Source of the DNA: Vibrio renipiscarius
Lineage (GTDB): Bacteria; Pseudomonadota; Gammaproteobacteria; Enterobacterales; Vibrionaceae
Direction: 5' to 3'
DNA length: 64,000 nucleotides
Assembly (NCBI RefSeq): GCF_000827885.1
Contig: NZ_JTKH01000024.1
Coordinates: 434,001-498,000, forward strand
Under the pieces are notes generated by a model. It saw only the letters and a program-made list of their open reading frames with translations, was not told where the DNA came from and made no database searches. The translations under genes were made by a program, and so were the position numbers. Positions 17,472-26,604 of the stretch are shown in pieces (positions within the stretch are counted from its first letter, which is position 1; every line of letters starts with the position of its first letter).

Positions 17472-18125
17472 TTACTTGCGCGGTTTGATACTGCGATAAG
17501 CGACGTCAGTAAGATAATCATTCAACCGATGCGAAGCCGCGACAGCTTCTTCCGCATCCGTATGGCTTACTGCCCGTAAAACACTCGCATGAAGAGAAGA
17601 GGCTTTAACCAAATCTTGCCCTTCATCTTTATAAGCAAACCAAAAACGGCGCGATAGACCTTGCAATGGGGCCATGGCTAACTCGAGATATTCATTATCA
17701 GCCGCTTTGACCAATAAGATATGAATCTCTTTCAGTAATTCTGCGTATTCCAAATCATTTCGATTCTGTGCGCAAATTTCAAGATCATCCGCCAGTTGCA
17801 ACATTTGCTGCTTCTCTTCGACACTGGCACGCGATGCGGCATAACGAACACACAACGCTTCGATGTCTCGGCGCACTTCTAATATTTTCAATTGGCTTTC
17901 CACAGAAATCGGTGGAATTTGAATGCCTCGACGCGGGTGGATTTCCGCCATTCGCTCATAAGACAAGCGCTGCAGCGCTTCACGAACAGGCGTTCTTCCT
18001 AAACCAAGATTTTCCGCTAATTGCTTTTCACTCACCATACTTCCCGGTTCTAACTCGCGGAAAATGATCATTTTTTCTAGCTGATGATAAGCAACTTCAT
18101 TCTTATTTACGGGGTTAATTGTCAT
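17472..18125 (-). CDS. GntR-family regulator, FadR/FCD subfamily
   Basis: 217 aa. The N-terminal winged helix (residues about 8-75) shows EKMIIFRELEPGSMVSEKQLAENLGLGRTPVREALQRL, the GntR signature. The C-terminal all-helical FCD domain (about 80-210) binds small organic acids in known members. It is divergent from the FAD-oxidoreductase/BCCT/enolase operon and convergent with the transporter gene, so it is the probable repressor of the locus. A palindrome CTGATATATCAG lies in the promoter region between it and its likely target. Confidence 0.92.
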   Translation of the reverse strand: MTINPVNKNEVAYHQLEKMIIFRELEPGSMVSEKQLAENLGLGRTPVREALQRLSYERMAEIHPRRGIQIPPISVESQLKILEVRRDIEALCVRYAASRASVEEKQQMLQLADDLEICAQNRNDLEYAELLKEIHILLVKAADNEYLELAMAPLQGLSRRFWFAYKDEGQDLVKASSLHASVLRAVSHTDAEEAVAASHRLNDYLTDVAYRSIKPRK

Positions 18126-18152
18126 TCCCTTTTGTTCCCTCGATAAATTGTT

Positions 18153-18170
18153 TAGTGAGCAATCTCACAA
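18153..18170. promoter_or_regulatory. candidate CRP (cAMP receptor protein) site
   Basis: AGTGAGCAATCTCACA matches the CRP consensus TGTGA-N6-TCACA at nine of ten fixed positions. It lies in the divergent promoter region, about 28 bases before the gntR start and about 100 before the FAD oxidoreductase start. This suggests catabolite control of the locus. Confidence 0.55.
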
Positions 18171-18226
18171 TAAAGACCAAATTAATTGTACCACAAAAAA
18201 TACCAGCATATATTAAAAACATACAA

Positions 18227-18238
18227 CTGATATATCAG
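18227..18238. promoter_or_regulatory. palindrome, candidate GntR operator
   Basis: Perfect 12-base palindrome CTGATATATCAG, 32 bases before the FAD oxidoreductase ATG, where a repressor would block transcription or its start. Confidence 0.4.
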
Positions 18239-18270
18239 ATGAACATCAGTCATCTATTAGTGAGGAAGCA

Positions 18271-19626
18271 ATGAAATCTTGGAATATTATCCGTCGTTAT
18301 GAGTCTCTACCTGAGCTGCCAATCTTGGCTGAAACCGAGGTATTGGTCATTGGTGGTGGCCCTGCAGGTGTAGCCGCAGCGGAAACAGCTGGTCGTATGG
18401 GTAAAGACACATGGCTGATTGAAAAATATGGATTTTGCGGTGGTGCAGCGGTTGCAGGCCTATCTGGCACCATTTGTGGCATGTACATGGCGACAGAAGA
18501 TGAAAATGCCCAACCAGAGCAGGTTGTGTTCGGTTTTACTGAACGTTTTCGTCAAGAATTAGAAAAACGTGGTGGCGTAACGCCTCCGCAAGTTTACGGC
18601 AAAACATTTACGGTCACGCACGATCCATTGGTATGGCGTGAAGTTGCCGATGATCTTCTAGAGCAAGCGGGTGTGACGACGTTATTCCACACCGCAGTAA
18701 CTGGCGTGATCATGGATGGCGATGCATTTAAAGGTGTTGTGATCGAATCTAACGCTGGCCAAAGCATCATCCTAAGCAAACAAATCATCGACGCATCAGG
18801 TGATGCTGCCGTGATTGCTCGTGCAGGTATGGATTACTACTTCGGTGATAATGGCCGTATTCAAAACCCAACCATGTTCTTCCGCTATGCGGGTGTAGAT
18901 ATGGATAAGTACCTGGCGTACTACGGTGAAGATACCATCTGTCCGCCAAAAGTAACCGAGAACATCCTCGCGGCGAATGCAACCGGTAACTACGATCTTC
19001 CACGTCATAAAATCTGGATTTTCCCTACCACTCGTCCTAACGAGCTTATGGTGAACGCTACACGTCTAGCGGGTCAAGATGGTCGCACATTGAACGTTAT
19101 CGATCCGAAAGATTTCACTGAAGCGGAAATTTTTGGTCGTCGTCAAGTTCGTGACTACGCACGATTCCTTAATGACTATGTTCCAGGCTGTGAAGATGCT
19201 TACGTGGTTGATACCGGCGTGGAAGTCGGTATTCGTCAAACTCGTTCGATTGTTGGTGTAGAAACGCTGACTAACGATGATGTGGTCAACTGCCGCAAAC
19301 GTGAAGATGGTATTTGTCGTACCCCTTGGCCAATCGAATTGCACTCTGGTGACAAACCTAAGCTGCACTGGTTACTGAACGATTACTACGACATCCCATT
19401 CCACACTCTTGTTCCTATCATCGGTGAGAACATTATTGTCGCAGGCCGCTGCCTAAGTGCCGAGCACGAAGCTCTCGCATCAGCACGCGTGACCGCACAA
19501 TGCTTTGAACTTGGCCACGCAGCAGGGGTTGCTGCGGTACAAGCCATTAATACAAATACCGCTATTCGAGATCTCGATGTGTCTGCTATCCGCGCCACAA
19601 TGATCGAAAACGGCAGCACATTATAA
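18271..19626 (+). CDS. FAD-dependent oxidoreductase (FAD_oxidored family)
   Basis: 451 aa. The N-terminal dinucleotide-binding fold is clear: VLVIGGGPAGVAAAETAGRMG followed by an acidic residue in LIEKYGFCGG, and a C-terminal FAD-contact motif GRCLSAEHEALASARV. The family contains flavin oxidoreductases of very varied substrates, often in sugar-acid, amine or betaine catabolism. ATG with GTGAGGAAGCA ahead. It is the first gene of an operon with a BCCT transporter (17 bases on) and an enolase-superfamily enzyme, so it probably oxidises the imported compound or a product of it. The substrate is not known. Confidence 0.88.
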   Translation: MKSWNIIRRYESLPELPILAETEVLVIGGGPAGVAAAETAGRMGKDTWLIEKYGFCGGAAVAGLSGTICGMYMATEDENAQPEQVVFGFTERFRQELEKRGGVTPPQVYGKTFTVTHDPLVWREVADDLLEQAGVTTLFHTAVTGVIMDGDAFKGVVIESNAGQSIILSKQIIDASGDAAVIARAGMDYYFGDNGRIQNPTMFFRYAGVDMDKYLAYYGEDTICPPKVTENILAANATGNYDLPRHKIWIFPTTRPNELMVNATRLAGQDGRTLNVIDPKDFTEAEIFGRRQVRDYARFLNDYVPGCEDAYVVDTGVEVGIRQTRSIVGVETLTNDDVVNCRKREDGICRTPWPIELHSGDKPKLHWLLNDYYDIPFHTLVPIIGENIIVAGRCLSAEHEALASARVTAQCFELGHAAGVAAVQAINTNTAIRDLDVSAIRATMIENGSTL

Positions 19627-19642
19627 TAAGCAAGGAATTGCA

Positions 19643-21226
19643 ATGAATTTCAATAACTTAGATCACAAACTGTTCTGGCCCGCCATAAGTTTTACTTTTT
19701 TGGCACTCGGGCTCGCTGTATTCTTCCCTGAACAATCAGGCGCAGCTGCAAACGCTGGTATGAAATGGGTAACGAACGATATTGGTTGGTTTATTCAGCT
19801 TGCTGGTTTCTCATCTTTGGTGTTCCTACTTTACCTTGCATTCAGCCGTTTTGGTAACATCAAACTGGGTACAGATTCAGACACGCCTGAATTTAGCTAT
19901 TCAAGCTATGCATTTATGATTTTCTCTGCTGGCGTTGGCGCCGCACTGATTTTCTGGGCCGTCGGCGAGCCGATGTACTATATGCAAAGTCCTCCGATGT
20001 TCGCAGAACAAGGCTCACCGGAAGCGGCGCAATAGCTTATCACCTACACGCTATTCCATTGGGGACCAACAGGTTGGGCGATTTTCTGCTTACCAGCAGT
20101 ACCCTTCGCTTACTACTTGCATAAGATGAAACGTCGTAACCTTCGTCTTAGCCAGCTACTTGTCGATATCATCGGTGAAAAGCATGCTAAGGGTGTCGTC
20201 GGTTATATCATCGATATCGTCGCTATTTTCGGTACACTCGGCGCATTTTCTACTTCAATGGGTCTCGCTGTTGACCTAATTGGTGCTGGTATTGAAAACT
20301 TAACAGGCATCCAAAATGGTATCGAAGTACAAGTTGGTATCATTGTTCTGTTCATCGCTTTCTATGCGCTAGTTATGTTCGCAGGTATGAAAAAAGGCGT
20401 TTCAAAACTTGCTAATGCCTGCGTTTACGCCGCTTTCGCACTAGGTTTGATCATCTTAATTTCAGGCCCAACTGCGTTTATCTTCTCTTACTTCTTTGAC
20501 AGCTTAGGCGTGATGTTTAACAACTACATCCGTATGAGTTTCTGGACAGATCCAGTACAAAAATCCGGCTTCCCACAAGCATGGACAATGTATTACTGGG
20601 CTTGGTATTTTGCGTACTTGGTCATGATGGGCGTTTTCCTTGCTCGTATCTCTAAAGGCCGTACTATCAAGCAATTGGTACTAACAACGATTACCTTTGG
20701 TTCTGCTGGCTGTTCGTTCTTTATCGCCATTTTTGGTAGCTACTCAGTATTCAACGAAATCACTGGCGCACTGCCAATTCTGCAATGGATGACTGAATCA
20801 GGTGTCTCTAGCGCGATTATTCAAACCATTAAGTCTCTACCTTTTGGCGGAATCATTCTGGTTACATTCCTAATCGTAGAGTTCTTCCTAATGTCGACAA
20901 CAATGACATCAGCAGCAATGGCCGTATCAATGATGACGACCAAAGAACTAGACCACGATGCGGATCCTGATGTTTCAGTACGTATGATTTGGGCAATTGG
21001 CATTGGTGCAGTATCAATGGCAGCATTCTTTATGGGCGGAAGTATCGATACCATCAAGTCAATGTGTGTCGTCGTAGGCCTACCAATGATCGTTCTTTAC
21101 TTCATGCTAGTGGTTTGTTTGATGAAGTGGATTCGTCGCGACCACCCTGAGCTATTTACCCAGACAGTCGCCTCTCCAGCACAAGCAAAAGAGCAAACTG
21201 TTGAACTAAACCGAGTTGAGGCATAA
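19643..21226 (+). pseudogene. BCCT-family transporter interrupted by an in-frame amber codon
   Basis: One continuous frame of 527 codons encodes a complete BCCT carrier except for TAG at 20033-20035 (codon 131). Before it are segments 1-3 (FSYSSYAFMIFSAGVGAALIFWAVGEP); after it the same frame continues with LITYTLFHWGPTGWAIF, a region always present in intact members. Later come the signature WTMYYWAW and ARISKGRTIKQL. A change CAG to TAG would explain the stop. BCCT proteins import betaine, choline, carnitine and similar quaternary ammonium compounds. As read, only a 130-aa stub and perhaps a 369-aa fragment from the internal TTG at 20117 could be made. The flanking operon genes are intact. 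A sequencing error is possible. Confidence 0.85.
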
Positions 21227-21228
21227 CA

Positions 21229-22377
21229 ATGTCTGTAGCAAAAATTACCTCTGTTGAATTTATCCCAGTCAATGTCGAAGCGACAAACTGGAGTGAAAAT
21301 ACCGTCATCGTAAAAGTCACTGATGAAAACGGTATCTATGGTATCGGCGAAGCTGATGGTTCTCCTGAAGTTATGAAAGCTTTTGCTGAATTAGAAACTG
21401 AGCATAAATGGCTAAAAAATATCAAAGAAGCCGTAATTGGCCGTGAACCTATGGCGTTCCGTTCAATCTGGGAAAACATGTACGACACCACTCGATGGGT
21501 TGGCATGCGCGGTCTGGGTATGTTTGCTATTTCTGGTATCGACATGGCGCTGTATGACCTTGCTGGTAAACAGCTTGGCGTACCAGCCTACCAACTGATG
21601 GGTGGTAAGAATCGCGATAAAATTACGCCATACTTTACTCTGTACCCTAGCGTATCATCTGATGCCACTCTACAAGAGATCATCGATGCTTATGCCGCCT
21701 TATTCGACAAGGCAAAAGCGGTTGGCGCTAAAGCAGTCAAAGTGTGCATCATGCCTAGCTGTCCCGCGACCGATAGAGAGATCGTCTGGTATCTTCGCGA
21801 ACTGCGCAATCTACTTGGCTATGATATTGATATGATGGTCGATTGCTTATACCGCTGGCACGATTGGCAAGCGGCACGCTGGACATTTGATCAGCTCAAA
21901 GATATCGATCTTTATTTTGTTGAGGCGGCACTCCAACATGATGACCTGATTGGTCATAAGAAGCTTGCGGCATGTCTTTCAACTCGTCTATGTGGCGCAG
22001 AAATGTCAACCACACGTTTTGAAGCACAAGAGTGGTTAAATACGACTGGCATTTCCGTGGTTCAATCCGATTACAATCGTTGCGGTGGCCTTACGGAGCT
22101 ACTCCGTATTGAAGAGCTATGTGAATATCACAATGCGATTTTGATGCCGCACAACTGGAAAACAGGGATTACATCAGCAGCAGCCCGCCACTTTGGCGCC
22201 GCGATGAAAACCGATCACTACATTGAATATTTACATCAAGAATTCTGGCAAGGTGAACTAACACAAAACCTAACCCTGAATGAGCCGCCAATCATTGACG
22301 GCATGATTGCAGTGAGCAATGCTCCGGGTTTAGGTATTGAACTGAATATGGATTACCTAAATCAAATCAGCCAATAA
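21229..22377 (+). CDS. mandelate racemase/muconate lactonizing enzyme (enolase superfamily)
   Basis: 382 aa, normal for the superfamily. The capping domain (1-120) is followed by a TIM barrel. Metal ligands are readable: Asp205 (MMVDC), Glu232 (FVEAA), Glu258 (CGAEM). A His-Asp dyad is formed by Asp281 (VVQSDYN) and His308 (LMPHNW), with Glu333 (HYIEY) nearby, as in the mandelate racemase and acid-sugar dehydratase subgroups. In the usual KxK motif of barrel strand 2 the second lysine appears to be Cys173 (AVKVCIM). The reaction is probably proton abstraction alpha to a carboxylate, ending in dehydration or epimerisation. It starts 2 bases after the BCCT stop and ends before a terminator, so it is the last gene of the operon. 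Confidence 0.88.
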   Translation: MSVAKITSVEFIPVNVEATNWSENTVIVKVTDENGIYGIGEADGSPEVMKAFAELETEHKWLKNIKEAVIGREPMAFRSIWENMYDTTRWVGMRGLGMFAISGIDMALYDLAGKQLGVPAYQLMGGKNRDKITPYFTLYPSVSSDATLQEIIDAYAALFDKAKAVGAKAVKVCIMPSCPATDREIVWYLRELRNLLGYDIDMMVDCLYRWHDWQAARWTFDQLKDIDLYFVEAALQHDDLIGHKKLAACLSTRLCGAEMSTTRFEAQEWLNTTGISVVQSDYNRCGGLTELLRIEELCEYHNAILMPHNWKTGITSAAARHFGAAMKTDHYIEYLHQEFWQGELTQNLTLNEPPIIDGMIAVSNAPGLGIELNMDYLNQISQ

Positions 22378-22415
22378 TTTCAAACTCGTTTGGATACAGT
22401 AATAAGTCATAAGTC

Positions 22416-22439
22416 AAAGGCACCCTCGGGTGCCTTTTT
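22416..22439 (+). terminator. terminator of the FAD-BCCT-enolase operon
   Basis: Stem GGCACCC / GGGTGCC with AAA before and TTTTT after, 39 bases beyond the enolase-superfamily stop. Confidence 0.85.
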
Positions 22440-22466
22440 ATTGCTTGTTATGACCTATCACAAACC

Positions 22467-23036
22467 CTATTTAAGAAAGTCGTCCGCATTCACGGCTGCT
22501 CGTGCTTGTTCTTGCGCTTCAAATAGTGCCATCGCTTGTACACCAATAAGACTGGCAACGACTGACATTGGGAAGATTTGTACCACATTGTTTAAATCAA
22601 CCACCGAGGTGTTATAAAAACGACGGCTTGCACTAATATGGGACTCAACATCATTGTAGGTATGTATCGCCTCTACTATCGCTTTATCCGATCGGAGTTC
22701 TGGGTAGTTTTCCACATTGATCATCAACTTACCAAACTTATCACTCAGTGATTGCACGGCTTGAACGTGGTCATTGACTTCCACTGGTTTGGATTTATCG
22801 TACCCTTCCATTACCTTTGTTCGCAGCTCAGTCACTTCAAGAAACAACCCTTTTTCATGCTCCATAAAACGACGCGCGACTTTCAATACGTTGGGCACTA
22901 AGTCAAAACGCTTTTGCATTTGAACATTAATCCCCGATAAGGCTTCAAGGGCTTGATTACGCAATTTGATTAACTTAACGTAAGTAATATAAACCGTTGC
23001 TAAAACGGCAATAACGATAACAACGAACCATTCCAT
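22467..23036 (-). CDS. LemA family protein
   Basis: 189 aa with one N-terminal membrane segment (WFVVIVIAVLATVYITYV) and then long helices, including LIKLRNQALEALSGINVQMQKRFDLVPNV, the classic LemA signature. LemA proteins are membrane-anchored helical bundles of unclear function. Its start overlaps the stop of the DUF3137 gene by one base (TAATG on the minus strand), so translation is coupled. LemA and DUF3137 genes are often neighbours, which implies a shared complex. Confidence 0.93.
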   Translation of the reverse strand: MEWFVVIVIAVLATVYITYVKLIKLRNQALEALSGINVQMQKRFDLVPNVLKVARRFMEHEKGLFLEVTELRTKVMEGYDKSKPVEVNDHVQAVQSLSDKFGKLMINVENYPELRSDKAIVEAIHTYNDVESHISASRRFYNTSVVDLNNVVQIFPMSVVASLIGVQAMALFEAQEQARAAVNADDFLK

Positions 23037-24133
23037 TACACCATCTCCTTGGTTTGCTCTTGACGTTCCAATTCCTCGCCACTCGACCTATTTTTCAATT
23101 TAAGCGTGTCGATCATTTGATGAATGAGTGTGATGTCTCTAAACATGTCATAAACAGGTTGATCAAAAACGATCGGTTTCATTATGTTTGCGCGAAATTT
23201 GAAAAAGGGATGCGTCGTTGGAATGAGTAATAGCAACTTACCTTGATAAAAAGACGCTTGAATGTGCGACCCGTATTTTTTTGTTAGGTCTAAGAATAAT
23301 TCCATGGTCGCGACCGACAAAAGATAACGAGCTTCGACTTGATCGGTGCCATACACCTCAAATGCCGACTCAAAGGTCGGGTCTTCAAGTCTCACGCGTT
23401 CAAGCCCTTTTTTACGCGAGGTAAAATTGCCGAACATTCCTTTGTCGGTCGCAACAACGGTCAGTCCATGAAACGTTTTAGGGTGATCGATTTCAATTCC
23501 TATCCCAGAAAAGATGGTTTTGTATCGCGGCTTATCGTTCTTATCAGTGCCATCCCTCACATACAACGCCAGTTGCTGCACAGAAAAATCTAAGGACCGA
23601 TGTTCGCCAGAGAGATACGCCCCCATTCCGGCTTTATCAAATGACGGAAGCAGGCGGTAATCTGCGTAATGCTCAATATCCTGCTTGTTGATCTCACTGT
23701 ATTCATATTTATCGCCAAAATAGCGCAAAGCGATTTTATACAGCGTATCGCCAATCTTATTCTGAAAATTATGTCTTGGGCCTGAACAATAAAAAATGCA
23801 TCCCACAATCGGGACTAAATAAGCAAAGATGGTGAGCAATATTTCCAATACTATTTCATTAGGGACATTGATCACGATGAGGTAATGAAGCAGCATTGAC
23901 AACGCAACGGCAGGAATGAGGAAATAACGATAGCGCGTCTTGGTTTCGAGCAACGCTTTTATACGCTCTGATTCACATTGCTCACAGATAGGTTCGATGT
24001 TTTTGGCGTAGTACTCGGTAAATGCTTGGGTATGTTCGCCCAATTCGTCAAATTTCGGGGTTATTTTCCTTTGATCAATGGGTTTACCACAAAATAGTTG
24101 CCAATCACTTTCAGCGTAATCCTTGCTCTCCAT
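23036..24133 (-). CDS. DUF3137 domain-containing membrane protein
   Basis: About 365 aa from the ATG at 24133 (MESKDYAESDW), which has GAGG just upstream; the frame stays open to a GTG at 24202, so the start is uncertain. Two membrane segments lie close together (YFLIPAVALSMLLHYLIVI and IVLEILLTIFAYLVPIVGCIFY), flanked by a helical N-terminal part and a larger soluble C-terminal domain. This two-helix-plus-beta layout matches DUF3137 proteins, which commonly accompany lemA, as here with a one-base overlap. Function unknown; a membrane quality-control or phospholipid-linked role is only speculation. Confidence 0.82.
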   Translation of the reverse strand: MESKDYAESDWQLFCGKPIDQRKITPKFDELGEHTQAFTEYYAKNIEPICEQCESERIKALLETKTRYRYFLIPAVALSMLLHYLIVINVPNEIVLEILLTIFAYLVPIVGCIFYCSGPRHNFQNKIGDTLYKIALRYFGDKYEYSEINKQDIEHYADYRLLPSFDKAGMGAYLSGEHRSLDFSVQQLALYVRDGTDKNDKPRYKTIFSGIGIEIDHPKTFHGLTVVATDKGMFGNFTSRKKGLERVRLEDPTFESAFEVYGTDQVEARYLLSVATMELFLDLTKKYGSHIQASFYQGKLLLLIPTTHPFFKFRANIMKPIVFDQPVYDMFRDITLIHQMIDTLKLKNRSSGEELERQEQTKEMV

Positions 24134-24472
24134 AACCTCAGTCCTTGATTCAATATACTTCTGATTTTTAACGTTTATTTTCAACATTGATAGGCAAATC
24201 ACGCCTCAAGACGTCGAACGCTATCAACTCTAATCTGTGTGTTTTTTAATCTGAAAATTGTATATTTAAAATCGTTCGGGATTGACGCTCATCCAAATAA
24301 CATGCGATCAGCCTCAACTTGTTTTGTTTCAAAGCCGATGAATACCGCGCGGAAATACAAAAAGGCCTGGTCGCAAAGCGGCCAGGCCTTAAAACAATAC
24401 ATAAAATCGTCAGCATTAAATCGTAGAAATGGTTAAACCAATCAATGATTATGGCTTGACGATATTATCGAT
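24134..24472. other. intergenic region upstream of DUF3137 gene
   Basis: About 340 bases between the DUF3137 gene and the end of the DEAD-box helicase gene, both on the minus strand. It contains the helicase terminator and the promoter region for the DUF3137-lemA pair. No gene was recognised apart from a possible longer N-terminus of DUF3137. Confidence 0.5.
24359..24394 (-). terminator. terminator of the DEAD-box helicase gene
   Basis: Stem AAGGCCTGG / CCAGGCCTT with an additional inner CGC/GCG pair, ending in TTTTT on the minus strand. Confidence 0.8.
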
Positions 24473-25807
24473 TTACTCGTCGTCCACTTTTGGTGCGACT
24501 TTCTTCTTCGGAATGAATACCGTATCACCCACAGCCACATGCTGGTAGAAGCTCTTATCGCGCTTAACCGGCTTCTTAGCGGTTTTCTTAACTTGGGTAT
24601 TACCTTTCTTACGGTAATCCGTCTTGCCTTTTTCGACTGCCGGTTTTGGTGGTTTAATCCCTTTAAACTTACCTTTCAGTCCTTCAAAGATTGAGAACGT
24701 AAGATCTTGATGCAAGTAAGCTTCAACGCGCTTAAAGCTATCCCAGTCTTTCGGGCCAACCAATGATACTGCATCACCTTTATTACCCGCACGACCTGTA
24801 CGGCCTACGCGGTGTACGTATTCTTCAGTATGCTTAGGCATATCGAAGTTCACCACGTGCGTAACGTTAGCAATATCAAGACCACGAGAAGCGATATCGG
24901 TCGTCACAAGAATCTTGAATACCGCACGCTCAAACTGGCTCATAATCGTATTACGTTGCGTTTGAGTTAAGCCACCACTTAGCGCAACCGCTTTCAGCTT
25001 TTGCTCATTCAGCTTAATCGTTAGACGTTCAGTATCCGCACGAGTCGCCGTAAAGATGATCAGCTGACGGTAGTTCGCTTCTTCTAATACGCGATCAAGA
25101 ATCGCTTCTTTGTGGTCAAGGTGATCACAAAGGTAGAATTTTTGCGTGATGTCTTGGTGTTCTTGGTTAGACACACCAATCGCAATGCGTTTTGGTGAAT
25201 CTTGCATCTCTGCCGCGATTTCGTTCATCTCTGCGTGATCAAGCGTTGCTGAGAACATCAACGTTTGACGACGACGGTGTTTCGCCGCTTTATGAATACG
25301 ACGTAGCTCAGGCGCAAAGCCCAAATCAAGCATACGGTCCGCTTCATCTAGAATCAGCGTTTCCAAGCCATCAAGGAAAAGAGACTTGTGCTCAAGGTGA
25401 TCCGCCAAACGTCCTGGCGTCGCCACGATGAATTTAGGGTAACGACGTAGCGCTTTTTGCTGGTCGTTAAAGTTTTCACCACCAACGACTAACGTCGCAT
25501 CGTAGCTCAAGCCTGCAAGCATAGAGCGCAATTCACCGTATACCTGCTTTGCCAACTCACGAGTTGGAGCCAAGATCAAACCACGAGGGTCTTTTGCCGA
25601 AAAGGCTTTGCTCTTTAGCGATTTATGCAGCATTGGCATAACAAACGCTAAGGTCTTACCCGAACCTGTTTTTGATGACGCCAACAAATCTTTACCCGCG
25701 ATCGCAACAGGGATCGCTTGTTTTTGAATGTCGGTCGGCTTCTTAAAGGCGTAGTGGTTCAAGGTCTTTAATAAGCGATTATCTAAGCCTAAATCTTTAA
25801 ACTGCAA
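24473..25807 (-). CDS. DEAD-box ATP-dependent RNA helicase
   Basis: 444 aa. Motifs in order: Q motif PTDIQKQAIPVAIAG (24-38), Walker A ASSKTGSGKT (about 43-52), PTRELA, TPGRL, DEAD (LILDEADRMLDLGF), SAT, and the second-domain motifs TDIASRGLDI and HRVGRTGRAG. A basic tail of about 60 residues rich in lysine (KKGNTQVKKTAKKPVKRDK) probably binds RNA. It resembles RhlE/SrmB-type helicases of ribosome assembly or RNA turnover; the exact orthologue is not clear. Ribosome binding site GGAGAAG is on the minus strand. Single-gene transcript with a terminator. Confidence 0.94.
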   Translation of the reverse strand: MQFKDLGLDNRLLKTLNHYAFKKPTDIQKQAIPVAIAGKDLLASSKTGSGKTLAFVMPMLHKSLKSKAFSAKDPRGLILAPTRELAKQVYGELRSMLAGLSYDATLVVGGENFNDQQKALRRYPKFIVATPGRLADHLEHKSLFLDGLETLILDEADRMLDLGFAPELRRIHKAAKHRRRQTLMFSATLDHAEMNEIAAEMQDSPKRIAIGVSNQEHQDITQKFYLCDHLDHKEAILDRVLEEANYRQLIIFTATRADTERLTIKLNEQKLKAVALSGGLTQTQRNTIMSQFERAVFKILVTTDIASRGLDIANVTHVVNFDMPKHTEEYVHRVGRTGRAGNKGDAVSLVGPKDWDSFKRVEAYLHQDLTFSIFEGLKGKFKGIKPPKPAVEKGKTDYRKKGNTQVKKTAKKPVKRDKSFYQHVAVGDTVFIPKKKVAPKVDDE

Positions 25808-26130
25808 AGTCTTCTCCAGGGCAGGTGTTATTTGGCAGCGATCGTGTTGCTGCCATCAATCAAAAATTAACATGTAATGATACATCGAAGCGGACAATAG
25901 GGATAGAGATCACAGAAAATTTTCATTTAACAAAAATGAACATTTTTTAAGCGAGAAAAGGAAATCTGCGCAGTTTATTTCATCATTCTAGTGAAATAGC
26001 GCTAAATTCTTGGAATATTTTGACTTTTCCCTAGTGTGTAAACTATATAATTCAGGCTACACTTAGTTTGGCGCTATACAAAGCAAGGTATAGTGCATTT
26101 ATGATACTAACAAATGCAAGGAGTTCATCC
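25808..26130. other. divergent intergenic region, helicase and lpp promoters
   Basis: About 320 bases, AT-rich. The right part holds the lpp promoter and leader. The left part is the upstream region and leader of the helicase gene. No gene was seen; a frame beginning at 26068 is simply an upstream extension of lpp. Confidence 0.6.
26020..26051 (+). promoter_or_regulatory. lpp promoter
   Basis: TTGACT (26020-26025) as -35 and TATATA/TATAAT (26044-26051) as -10, with 18-20 bases between, about 80 bases before the lpp ATG. It is the strongest-looking sigma-70 promoter in the window, as expected for an abundant lipoprotein. Confidence 0.65.
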
Positions 26131-26379
26131 ATGAACAAAATCATTATCGCAGCTGCAGCATCTTCAGTACTTCTACTAGCTGGCTGTGCATCAGGTCCAG
26201 ATGAAGCAACAACAGCAAAACTTGACGAACTAAGCAACCAAGTAAGTCAACTAAGCCAAGACGTAAATGCACTAGCTGGTGGCGTTCAAGCTTCTGGCGA
26301 TGCAGCAATGGCAGCTCAAGAAGAAGCAGCACGCGCTAACGAACGTATCGACAACATCGCTCAGTCTTACACTAAGTAA
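26131..26379 (+). CDS. lpp: major outer-membrane (Braun) lipoprotein
   Basis: 82 aa from the ATG at 26131, which has an AAGGAG ribosome binding site 8 bases before it; an in-frame start 21 codons earlier is excluded by this. The signal peptide ends in the lipobox LLAGC (Cys acylated and N-terminal in the mature form). The mature part is a heptad-repeat helix with LDELSNQVSQLSQDVNALAGG, as in trimeric Lpp. The C-terminal residue is lysine (SYTK), the residue that L,D-transpeptidases join to murein. An L,D-transpeptidase gene lies about 10 kb away at 35758-36663. It is transcribed alone, with its own terminator. Confidence 0.95.
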   Translation: MNKIIIAAAASSVLLLAGCASGPDEATTAKLDELSNQVSQLSQDVNALAGGVQASGDAAMAAQEEAARANERIDNIAQSYTK

Positions 26380-26461
26380 GACCCGATAGAAAAGTACGGC
26401 CAATTTGAATCGTCTATGATTCAAATAATGGAGAGGTCACTTGTGGCTTCTCTTGAAAAAA

Positions 26462-26490
26462 TCCGATGCCTCGTGGTATCGGGTTTTTTA
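26462..26490 (+). terminator. lpp terminator
   Basis: Stem CCGATGCC / GGTATCGG (one G-U pair) followed by TTTTTTA, about 80 bases after the lpp stop. Confidence 0.75.
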
Positions 26491-26553
26491 TTTCTGCTTG
26501 ACCAAAATCCCACCCCCAACTCTCTGAACGCTCCATTTATTTTTCTAATAAAC

Positions 26554-26581
26554 AAAAAACCGCCTAGTTTCCTCGACGGCT
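26554..26581 (-). terminator. terminator of the hydroxyacid dehydrogenase gene
   Basis: On the minus strand GCCGTC-loop-GGCGGT (with G-U pairs) followed by TTTTTTG, 24 bases after the stop. Confidence 0.55.
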
Positions 26582-26604
26582 GTTTCGTGATGTTTTGATT
26601 CGTC

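Noticed and set aside
19643-21226. Amber codon decoded as pyrrolysine or another amino acid
   Set aside because: No reason to expect this in Vibrio; the residue expected at this place is an ordinary one, and a simple C-to-T change explains the stop.
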